44,916 nucleotides of DNA from Mycoemilia scoparia. Taxonomy: Eukaryota; Kickxellomycota; Kickxellomycetes; Kickxellales; Kickxellaceae. Each line of letters begins with the position of its first letter. Positions within the stretch are counted from its first letter, which is position 1. This document shows, piece after piece, positions 9,436 through 17,751 of the stretch. Location: positions 1-44,916 of the forward strand of contig JANBPU010000129.1 in assembly GCA_027575805.1 (NCBI GenBank). Direction: 5' to 3'. A program made the position numbers and the translations under genes. The notes beneath the pieces were generated by a model. That model did not search any database and had not been told where the DNA came from. It saw nothing but the letters and a program-made list of their open reading frames with translations.

Positions 9436-10747
9436 CACCACAGTTGCAATTGCTGTAATTTCGGCCACTATTTTGCCGTATTCAAGTGCTGGCTATAGCA
9501 CCAACGATTGCTGCTGATGCTGCTGCTGCTGCCACTATTGTTCTTGCAATGAAACAAGGGTAATCATCGGCCTAGTCGTCATAACCGTAGCCATAGTCTT
9601 GATCAGCCCCATTTTAATATTTCTGGACAAAAATAGCTGCTGAAAGATGTGCTGACCTCACCATCTCATATGCCTCAAGGCATTGATAATAATGCGACTC
9701 TGGAGAATCCTAAACTACCAAGCAATCTTTCATTTGATTTGATTCAAACATCAAGCTGCCCACATCTCATTCACCATACCAGCTATAAAGATCCATATCA
9801 ACGCGTATCACCATGTGCAGGGAGATGTGTTGCCATTTGATGAAGTGCCTGCAATTTTATTATCGGATTTCGTCTGTCCGTCTCTCAAAAAGCTGCCAAT
9901 TCCCTGCACATCATCCGTCACCAAGCCGGCTGATCACAGGACCGATAGATTATATGTTGTCTATTACACGTAGTTTTAAAAATATAGCTTATGTTTTGGG
10001 TGCAATAAACTATTCAAAAGATTAAATTACTACTCAAATTTTCCCGCTAACAGAGAAAAGTATAAACTGATTACTTTGAATTGCGAAGATGCCTGTCCCA
10101 AATTTGGTGTCAAACTCACCAATAGGACCTATAACAAAACGACCACCCTCTCCCTCCAAAGGGTGGCAGGGCAATGTGATCCCAGCTGTTAGGCCTTAGC
10201 CAATATGATTTATCATGACCCAATCATGATGATTCTGAATCATTCAGAATTAACAATGATAATAATAATATTATTGTTGTTGTTGCTATTGCTCAAAGGA
10301 TTATACATAAAGTTATTTTCACTGGAATTTAGGATTATTTGGATTTAGTTTTAATTCATAAAAATAGTAATAAAGTTTATTGGCGGGCTGTTGAAAAAAC
10401 CACCATTATTGTCGTAAATTATAGCCACAAAATGTATGAGCATGAGCCACTAATTTTTAATAAATGTATGGGTCATTAATAAAAGTGGAGGAATTGTTGT
10501 TGTAGTAGTAGTAGTAGTAATAGAAGGAAGGGTGTGGGAAGATATATAGAGAAATAGGGAGTAAAGTTATACTTGAAACTCAGATAGATGTACCAGCAGA
10601 AAAGACATCAAAATAATAAATAAAAGCTTGTTGTTTATATTGCATAAGAGGAAAAGAGGGTAGATAGATGGGGGAGGGACATTTAAACATGTATATAGTT
10701 GTATATATATATATGTGTATGTATCGTATATGAAAGAGCAAAACATT
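9436..10747. other. intergenic region, 1.3 kb
   Basis: No gene supported. It contains CTG/GCT triplet stretches (about 9509-9532), a hairpin cluster at 10212-10275, AT-rich sequence, and a GTA triplet run at about 10502-10519. The 3' untranslated region of the minus-strand gene at 10748 should lie at the right end. Confidence 0.5.
10212..10275. repeat. three adjacent perfect inverted repeats
   Basis: ATCATGA / TCATGAT (7-bp arms, 5-nt loop, 10212-10230). ATTCTGAA / TTCAGAAT (8-bp arms, 3-nt loop, 10232-10250). AATAATATTATT (12-bp palindrome, 10264-10275). They lie within 64 bp, about 470 bp downstream of the stop codon at 10748. Role unknown. Confidence 0.7.
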
Positions 10748-11926
10748 TTAAGAGAATATGCTGCGAAGCCATCCCATGAATCCCTTCTTCTTTTTGCGGG
10801 CCTTTTCTGAAGTTGGTGTTGATGCTCCTGTTGTTGAGGCGGCATCCTGTTTCTTGGAAGGCGAAGATGGGGGATATGTTTGCTTCTTTTGATCCTTGGA
10901 TCCAGCAGCGGCTTCGGATCCAGATGCACCAGTAGAAGTAGATTTCATCGATTCTCTTCTCTTTTGTTTGAAGTCAGTGGTATTGGCATCTTCCCTCTTT
11001 GTCTCCACCTTTGCTGGCTCTTCAACCTTCTTGGTTTCTTCATTGGTAGTTTTCGTTGGCTCCACCTTAGCAGACTCGTCCGTCTTCTTGGCTTCTTCCT
11101 TAACATGTTTCATAGTCTCTTCCTTCATGGCTTTTGGTACCTCTTTCTTTGGCTCCATTTTAGGAGGTTCTTCGGCCTTCTTGACCTCTTCCTTAACAGG
11201 CTTAATTGGCTCCTCTTCCTTCTTCGACTCGACCTTAGCAGGCTCCATTTCCTTGGATTCAACCTTTACTTTCTCGGCTGGCTTAGTTTCTTCCTTAACA
11301 GGCTTCGTAGGCTCTTCTTTCATAACCTTGGGCTCTTCCTTTTTCAATTCTATATTAGAGGGTTCTGCCTTCATAGGTTCCTCTTTCTTTGATGGGACCT
11401 CGACCTTGGGCTCCTCCTTAGCGGGCTTCATGACTTCTTCCTTCTTTGATTCCGTCTTGGTGGTTTCCTCAGCCTCCTTGGTTTCATTCTTGGTGGGCTT
11501 CACTGGCTCCTCCTTTTTAGCGTCCTCCTTCTTCGATTCCGTCTTGATGGTTTCCTCGGCCTCCTTGGTGGGCTTCACTGGATCTCCCTTCTTAGCTGGC
11601 TCTTCTTTTTTGGGCTCATCCATTGTGGACTTCAACGCCGACTCTTCCTTGGCAGGAACTGCATCCTCTTTCTTATCGGCCTTCTTGGCCTCTCCACTGA
11701 CACCTGTGTCCTTCGATTCGGAGGGCTGTTCTTCTATCTTCTTGGTTTCTTCCATAGGTTTAGATTCAGCCGTGGGACCAGTGTTATTAAGACCGGAAGC
11801 ACCAGCGGCAGTGATGGTGGCAGTGGGTGCTATGGCGGTAGCGGTTGCGGGATTAGGAGATTCAGACTTCTTTTGAGGCGTAGCGCTGCGCTTTCCTTTT
11901 CCTCCCTTTTTACCCTTCTTGGCCAT
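10748..11926 (-). CDS. Lys/Glu/Pro-repeat protein, 392 aa
   Basis: Function unknown. The frame is open further upstream, but the sensible start is the ATG at 11926 (MAKKGKKGGKGKR); the region before it is TATA-repeat and leader sequence. Residues 1-25 are strongly basic and 26-60 are Ala/Thr-rich. About 60-330 consist of degenerate repeats built on KKEEP, KPVKEE, KVE and TKTESKKE, with alternating charge and regularly spaced Pro, like a long, highly charged, disordered or single-helix spacer. About 330-375 are Ser/Thr/Ala-rich with a KRRES site. The C-terminus is KARKKKKGFMGWLRSIFS, a polybasic patch followed by a short amphipathic hydrophobic end that could dock on a membrane or protein. Repeat-rich genes of this kind change length quickly between strains. 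Coding status is well supported by the long frame and codon bias. Confidence 0.82.
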   Translation of the reverse strand: MAKKGKKGGKGKRSATPQKKSESPNPATATAIAPTATITAAGASGLNNTGPTAESKPMEETKKIEEQPSESKDTGVSGEAKKADKKEDAVPAKEESALKSTMDEPKKEEPAKKGDPVKPTKEAEETIKTESKKEDAKKEEPVKPTKNETKEAEETTKTESKKEEVMKPAKEEPKVEVPSKKEEPMKAEPSNIELKKEEPKVMKEEPTKPVKEETKPAEKVKVESKEMEPAKVESKKEEEPIKPVKEEVKKAEEPPKMEPKKEVPKAMKEETMKHVKEEAKKTDESAKVEPTKTTNEETKKVEEPAKVETKREDANTTDFKQKRRESMKSTSTGASGSEAAAGSKDQKKQTYPPSSPSKKQDAASTTGASTPTSEKARKKKKGFMGWLRSIFS

Positions 11927-12213
11927 TGTTATGTAGTAATAGGAGTATGTGGTTGTTGCTTTTGCTGTTGGATCGGGAAAATAACGTGGCACGTTTCTTT
12001 GCGAAAAAAACAATAGTGATGAAAATATATATATATATATGTATATATCAGTCCTTTGATTTATATATACCCAGACAGGAGGAATAGACCGATATCTTCT
12101 AAACAACAATATGAACAAATAAATAAGTTATATACGTGTTAAAAAGTGCTGTAAAGAAAAGAAAAGTAAGATCACAACTGAACAACACTGATGATAATGA
12201 TGGTGGTGATGAT

Positions 12214-12248
12214 AGTAGTAGTAGTAGTAGTAGTAGTGGTAGTAGTAG
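12214..12248. repeat. AGT trinucleotide microsatellite
   Basis: About eleven AGT units with one interruption. It makes a poly-Ser stretch in a short plus-strand frame that I do not regard as a gene. Confidence 0.85.
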
Positions 12249-12702
12249 CGGCAGTGCTGGTGGTGGTAAAATTAGCAGCCGGAGTTCTTTCTCTTTCTGC
12301 CCTGTAAGAAGGAAAGGGGGACCAAAGGTAGAGCCAAAAATTTATCAATAGCAAATAGGAAATCAGCTAAAGTCCTTTGAATAATTTTGGTGTTTAAGCG
12401 AAGATAATAATGTTTTTGCGCAGCAATGTGAACCATTGGCAGTGTGGTTTAAGAATGAACGCGTTGACACTATTAACAGCACACTCAGACTCTGCGCCTT
12501 TCTTTGTCTTTCTCTTTTACTGAAGAGCACGGCTCTTCAGTGGGAATTTGTGGGATTCTCTACACTAATGGCACGCACACACATGAAAGTTTGTGTGCAT
12601 CTGATAATAGCCAAGACACAGACCAGAAAAAGAATCAACTTGGCGTGTTGGGAAGAATAACATGGAATCAGCCACTGCCAGGGGGGCATATACAATAACA
12701 TG

Positions 12703-12718
12703 CACACACACACACACA
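12703..12718. repeat. (CA)8 microsatellite
   Basis: Eight uninterrupted CA units, followed by looser ACATACACAT sequence. Confidence 0.85.
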
Positions 12719-13792
12719 TACACATACACATCACACGTAAGAATGCACACGGACAAAGACCATCAAACCGTCAGACCATATGGTCCCCATAGGAACTAAG
12801 CTTGCGATGATAGTATAGAATACGGTCCAGTAGGGTATTGATCAGTCATCAAAAAACTCATTTCAGTGTTTTTAATGAAATGACGCGTTCTGGGTGGCTA
12901 TAGGATTCCGCTAAGCAAAGGCGATATAGTCTGTTTAAAGAGGGTGAGGCAGGCTGTGGTTGTGTGTAGAGCCAGTTGACAACACCTCATACATTATCAA
13001 GTCTCTTTGTAGGTTGGCCGACCCTTACATACTACTGATAAACCACACACAACCCTGCCTTTCTAAGCTGCTCAATACGGTCCTCTCCTGTCCCTTTTGG
13101 TCACTGTGCAGCCTGATATGTGTGTGTGTAGATGGATGTGTGGGGAGATATGGTGATCATGGCTTGTAATTGGAATAGCGTTAAGGTTATGCAAATGGCT
13201 AGAGTGGCAGTTTTTTGGGGGAGGAGTGGGAAACGGATCTAAGACCACTATTGGCCTGTGTGTGTGTGTATGTGAGCTATGAAGGAGTGGCATTAATAAA
13301 AACTTACAGAATACAGTGAAAGGTGAGCGCGGTTATGTGTTAAATTCACGCTGGGCGAAAGATTCTTTACTCAATTTCAGCGTGTTACGTGAGCAGTGAG
13401 GTTGTATGCTTGGCACAGTTTTTGTGGGAAGGAATGAGGCTAAACTGGTATGGTTCGATTTGATTTGTAAATGATGGCAAAAATGTTTAAAATCCGAGTA
13501 TCTTAGATGTAAAATGAGATATATGAGTATGTGCTTTAGAGAGGAGAAAGAAAAGTCCTTTACTTTGGCAATCCTCAAGAAAGCTTCTATTCATCTCATA
13601 TTCAATTTTCTTTACTATCGCCACTATCGTTGTAGCAAACACTGCCAGTAGTCATCTACAGTAGTCGTCTACTAGTGTTGACTGGGCGAATGGGCATTTT
13701 TCTTTTAGTGCAATCAAAAGAACCATAAAAATTCCAACAAAGATCACGGCTCGTGGCTTTAAATTATTTGGTATATGCCACAGGTTTCGATT

Positions 13793-14196
13793 TCACTGCC
13801 TTGCACCGTGGACAAGCATGATGATTAGAACAATAGTTTTCCTCACATTATCCGCCAACAACGTGTTGGGTATTTCGACTAGTCTACTTTTTAGACACAA
13901 AGCTTTGTTTTTGGTAACTTTTGTTTGAAACATACGCTGTGATCCAAGGTGGTGAACCTAACCAATCATCACATGTGGTTTCTTCCAGCACCAAACGTTG
14001 GTACATTTTCACGCATGGGCACATCAAGTAGTAGCAGCAGCTCTTCCCAAACGTTACCAACATCACCAAAACAGGACTGAGGTAATTGGCATCCATACTG
14101 CCTTTTGAAGCCGTATAATAATATCCCACATTTGTGTTTAAACCTGATATTGGATGATAATGCTTCTATTAGTTTAGAACAGAACTTTGCCATCAT
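13793..14196 (-). pseudogene. possible decayed coding sequence
   Basis: On the minus strand, a 75-codon ATG-started frame (14196-13969; MMAKFCSKLIEALSS...) ends at a TGA. A second open segment in another frame (down to a stop at 13793) contains QRMFQTKVTKNKALCLK and RLVEIPNTLLADNVRKTIVL. Both read like protein rather than noise, and the frame change suggests a relic or an unresolved intron. A third frame here contains a Cys/His-rich CSNHHACPRC. No family is recognised. Confidence 0.2.
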
Positions 14197-14283
14197 TCTA
14201 GGTATTGATTATAAAAAGGGTACGTTATTGGCAATTTCCTTTTTATAAAAGGTCAGGTTTCACTAGTGTTCAGGTCGATGTTA

Positions 14284-14377
14284 GGCAGAAATGGACCCTC
14301 GTATTTTTGTCCAACCACCAGCCATTTCATATGCAACTACTCCTGGGAACCAATTTTGCCCAAGGTCTTAAGAATTC
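14284..14377 (+). repeat. dispersed repeat family 2, copy 1
   Basis: Shares GGCAGAAATGG, CCAACCACCAGCCATTT, ATGCAACTACTCCTGGGAA and CCCAAGGTCTT, in the same order, with the copies at 14521, 27084, 35218 and 42160. Confidence 0.75.
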
Positions 14378-14520
14378 TGGCCAAAAGAAAAGGCCTTCGA
14401 AAAAGGTTCATGATCATTTCATGTGAATAGGCTTCACGTTCTCTTTTTAAATACATTTTAACCTTGAAATAATAAATTACTAGATATCAAAATTCCACTT
14501 GGGATCAAGCATATTATATA

Positions 14521-14618
14521 GGCAGAAATGGGTCCTCAGATTTTGGCCCAACCACCAGCCATTTTGCATGCAACTCTTATGAGCCCATTTGTTTTTGTTT
14601 TAGGGTCTTGGGAAATTC
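14521..14618 (+). repeat. dispersed repeat family 2, copy 2
   Basis: Same blocks as copy 1 (GGCAGAAATGGGTCCTC, CCAACCACCAGCCATTT, GCATGCAACT, GGGTCTTGGGAAAT). It lies 143 bp after copy 1 in the same orientation. Confidence 0.75.
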
Positions 14619-14721
14619 AACCAAATGCAAAGATATTCACATCCCACTATAGTATATTATTTTTTGGGGGCGATGGCTTGGTTGTGGTGCTATTCGTTAA
14701 TAAAAACCACCAAACAAAATA

Positions 14722-14835
14722 TGGGCAATAATTTTTGAAGGGTGAATTTTGGGGACCAGTGATTATAGGGGAATCACAGCCAAATGGATGTCCAGTTGTA
14801 CTAGTAAACTTTCACCCTTCAAAAATTATAATCCA
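14722..14835 (-). mobile_element. MITE-like element, subfamily I, copy A (114 bp)
   Basis: A 25-bp terminal inverted repeat with three mismatches (core ATAATTTTTGAAGGGTGAA) bounds a 114-bp element that begins TGGGC and ends ATCCA, flanked by TA on both sides. Its interior, read on the minus strand, matches copy D (TTTGGCTGTGATT and CCTATAATCACTGGT), so it is inverted relative to copies B, C and D. It has no coding capacity. Confidence 0.85.
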
Positions 14836-15162
14836 TATTGTCATTTTTATCATTAATGGTAAATGTGCGGAACTCGAGAGCATTTCAAATCTCATGCTTT
14901 ATTATCCAATACATTCCCATGCCAAGAGTCTCTTTTGATCTCTATTGATCCATTTTTTTCATTCATATACATGAGTCCCAATAATAGCCAGAAGAGCAGC
15001 TGAGCCATGGTCATTACATTTTCTGGTTGGAGCTATATCGAATACCATCTTTTTCCTTGAAAATAGATAGTAGTGTATTTTCTCACTTTTTGATGATTTA
15101 CACAAAAAATTTATTTCGAAAACAGTTGCATTTGTATAATCTATTGTTGTAAATTAGGTAGA

Positions 15163-15190
15163 TGTATGTATGTATGTGTGTATGTATGTG
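15163..15190. repeat. TATG tetranucleotide repeat
   Basis: An imperfect run of TATG/TGTG units between two MITE copies. Confidence 0.7.
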
Positions 15191-15356
15191 GTTGATAGTA
15201 CCACTGCTGCCAAAATCTTAGTGCTAACTAATATATGTATAAGAAACGATAAAACTAATTGTTAGTTGGATGAATCCCTGTAGGGGTACCGATAGTCTTG
15301 AGGATTGGCCTTGATAAGAAAAGTGCCGCAATATAAACGAACAAATGATTCTCATA

Positions 15357-15472
15357 TGGGTAGCTATTTTTGAAGGGTAGCCATTTGCTAACAGGCTGTG
15401 ATCACTCATTTGGCTGTGTTTTCCCCTATAATCGTTGGCCACCAAAAGTCACCCTTCGAAAATTATGATCCA
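15357..15472 (+). mobile_element. MITE-like element, subfamily I, copy B (116 bp)
   Basis: It begins TGGGT and ends GATCCA, with inverted ends around ATTTTTGAAGGGT and ACCCTTCGAAAAT and flanking TA. The interior is nearly identical to copy C. It lies 35 bp past the stop codon of the minus-strand F-box gene, so it is probably transcribed in that gene's 3' untranslated region. Confidence 0.88.
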
Positions 15473-15507
15473 TATTTGGAATTATATACTACTCATTAAT
15501 CACAGAT

Positions 15508-17751
15508 TCACCACTCTGGAATTGTCGCCCAGGCATTGTCTACATTTTTTATCAATGAAAAGTGTACTTGACGTGCTGTGCGTGTTACTATATCTAATAT
15601 CCAGGCCGATTTTTCTCCTGCGTCTAGTTCACACGTATTAAGTCGTGTAGTGTGGCTAATCAGGGATGACATTGTTTGTTCAATGAATGGTCCAGAGAGC
15701 TGAATTTTTAGGTATCTCAGCAGTGTATGGATGACCCATCCTGCTTTAGAGAATTTGTATTGTTGAGGCACCCTTCTAACCGAGGTTGTGATGACTGATA
15801 GCGGAACTCCATGTATCGCTGTGTCTACTCTAACAGAGAGTGAGATGAGCCGTGGGCATTCCATCAACAAAGCTTGAAGACCAATTACTGAAATGGAGGA
15901 GTAGCTTATATCCAGCTCGCTAAGCGTTGTGCAACTCCAGCTGTGTCTAGTAAGCGTCAGTGGGTTTACATACATTCCGTGGTTGACAACCTGTGTTTGA
16001 GACATCTCAGAAATGATTATTCCATCATCAAGCGCGTTGCAATACTCTGATCCATAAAAGTAAACCTTTATCGTCATCTGTCTAAGGGTTGGTATTCCTT
16101 GAGAAAGGGTCAAAAACCCACGATTCGTTAGAGGTGGGCGGTATTGGTCTGAGCCCATACTATGTAGGCTAAATAGGACGGGACAGCTTTCTGCTATCAG
16201 GCTCGAGTCCATATCTGTTATTGATGGCAGGGTAAGTTTACGGAGATACTCCCATTTTCGTGAAAATAGCCTGGATAGCAGATTTCTAAAAACTACTTGA
16301 TCCAAGTTTTGTGGTACATGTGTCACTGTTGGTGGTATAGGAATGCTATGGGCGGCTGCAGACACCGTCGAGCTCGGCCTCGAGTTTGCTGGTGGCTGGT
16401 GTGTCCATCGTATTGGTGAGGGCGTAGGTGTATCTATGGTAATCTGAGGTGAGCGCAGTGGTCTATCAGGATTGACATTCCAGTTTCTCTGCCTCGCAAT
16501 TGGAGATCTGCTGGGTTCTTGTGTAAAGTGCTTGCTACCAGAAATGCCAATTCCAGCCGAACCTGTCGTCAAACTCTCGGTTGCGGGAACCCACTGTATA
16601 TCCCTAATAGATAGAGTGACCAGGCATGGAAACAGGTTGCTATCAATTGGAATTGGTATATCAAAATCATTTTGGTGCTCTTCTCTATGCAGCAAACCTC
16701 CACCCGCAGCAGCCGTGTCACCAGATGCCTGGCTTGGCACCATAGGTGCTTGAATGCCGCATGGGTTTCTAGAAACCCTCTCCACATCCGAGTCAAAGCA
16801 GGAATATATCTTTTCTATTGTAAAGTGGTGTAATCGAATACGAAACATTACAGCATCTGGTATATTTTCAATTCCATCAAATGCATCAAGGACATTCATC
16901 CAGACAACACCAAGATAGAGTTGTGACAAGTTTGGCTGGGTTCTGCAAACGTTATGGATCCATTCATGTGTGGTTTCTTGGCCACCTATTCCTAGCTTTT
17001 CGAATCTTTTGGGTACAGTAGGCAAAAGGTTTGCAGCACCACGCTCTCTTTCACGACATTTACCGAGCTGGTATTCGTACGACTGGTCAAGTTGTACAAG
17101 TCTGAATCGCTTGACACTGGGCAGATATCTGATTACGTATTGCAGAACTTCATTGTATGGGGCATCCATTCGGAGAAACTCCAAATGCAGTAAGTTGGGG
17201 ATGTGTTTTCGAAATGTCCTGCACAAAGCTTCCCAAGACTTGATCAGGTTCAGGGCCAAGACGACATGGGTTAGGTTAGACCAGTCCAAAGCTATACAGG
17301 GGGGAATGCACTGAGCCCCCTTTCCTTGATTGACGCCCTGGTTCAGTCGATGGTACTCAAAACAGTTAAACAGGAGTTTGTGGACGAATTCATCAAAGTC
17401 ACGTCGAACAAGCTGGTACCTGTCTGAGTGGGTGGTGGTGCGGGCATATGTGTGAAGCGGCAAAGTGCCCCATAGCTGCTTGAGAGCAACCTCTCGCCAA
17501 CTTTGCGAAGTGGACGCAAGCGCCCACAGTGCCTTTTTCCCTTCGTTTAGCCTGATATGTTGCGGCTGACTGTTGGCCGAGCCCTGGTCGGGGGCCGTTG
17601 GGGCGGCGCTTGCAGCCGATGGGGAGAGTAGGGATGGGGCACCTGGCGCGCCGACAACATCCTTGTAAAGATCAGTGTTTCCCGTAAAGTTGTCTAGCTC
17701 GAAAAGGTATTTGCAGATAAGTCTTTTGGTGGAAAGTGGTAAATCATCCAT
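15508..17751 (-). CDS. F-box/leucine-rich-repeat-type protein, 747 aa
   Basis: Probable substrate-recognition subunit of an SCF ubiquitin ligase: the F-box would bind Skp1 and the repeats a target. The N-terminus has the two halves of an F-box, LPLSTKRLICKYLF at residues 4-17 and ALWALASTSQSWREVALKQLWG at about 74-95, separated by an Ala/Pro/Ser-rich insertion. Leucine-rich-repeat-like segments follow: NLTHVVLALNLI and NLLHLEFLRM (about 160-200), NLSQLYLGVVW, PCLVTLSIRDIQW, and in the C-terminal third WEYLRKLTLPSI, TLSELDISYSSIS and CPRLISLSVRV. A Ser/Pro-rich linker (about 400-490) splits the repeats into two blocks. The ATG at 17751 is the first in frame and starts directly with the F-box. 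The F-box is atypical because of its insertion, so family is likely but Skp1 binding is inferred. Confidence 0.82.
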   Translation of the reverse strand: MDDLPLSTKRLICKYLFELDNFTGNTDLYKDVVGAPGAPSLLSPSAASAAPTAPDQGSANSQPQHIRLNEGKKALWALASTSQSWREVALKQLWGTLPLHTYARTTTHSDRYQLVRRDFDEFVHKLLFNCFEYHRLNQGVNQGKGAQCIPPCIALDWSNLTHVVLALNLIKSWEALCRTFRKHIPNLLHLEFLRMDAPYNEVLQYVIRYLPSVKRFRLVQLDQSYEYQLGKCRERERGAANLLPTVPKRFEKLGIGGQETTHEWIHNVCRTQPNLSQLYLGVVWMNVLDAFDGIENIPDAVMFRIRLHHFTIEKIYSCFDSDVERVSRNPCGIQAPMVPSQASGDTAAAGGGLLHREEHQNDFDIPIPIDSNLFPCLVTLSIRDIQWVPATESLTTGSAGIGISGSKHFTQEPSRSPIARQRNWNVNPDRPLRSPQITIDTPTPSPIRWTHQPPANSRPSSTVSAAAHSIPIPPTVTHVPQNLDQVVFRNLLSRLFSRKWEYLRKLTLPSITDMDSSLIAESCPVLFSLHSMGSDQYRPPLTNRGFLTLSQGIPTLRQMTIKVYFYGSEYCNALDDGIIISEMSQTQVVNHGMYVNPLTLTRHSWSCTTLSELDISYSSISVIGLQALLMECPRLISLSVRVDTAIHGVPLSVITTSVRRVPQQYKFSKAGWVIHTLLRYLKIQLSGPFIEQTMSSLISHTTRLNTCELDAGEKSAWILDIVTRTARQVHFSLIKNVDNAWATIPEW

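Larger units (their letters stand above)
11927..13792. other. intergenic region with promoter and microsatellites
   Basis: Left part: leader and promoter of the minus-strand gene starting at 11926, with (AT)n and TATATA at 12024-12048. Then AGT triplets at 12214-12248, (CA)8 at 12703-12718, and scattered GT/CA tracts (13118-13130, 13255-13270). No supported gene. Confidence 0.5.

Noticed and set aside
10896..11876. 326-codon plus-strand frame opposite the KEP-repeat gene
   Set aside because: It is the mirror of GAA/AAG/CCT-rich codons, giving Ser/Phe/Leu low complexity. The minus strand has the sensible start, leader and protein character.
12136..12351. plus-strand frame with poly-Ser
   Set aside because: The Ser run is just the AGT microsatellite; the rest has no recognisable content.
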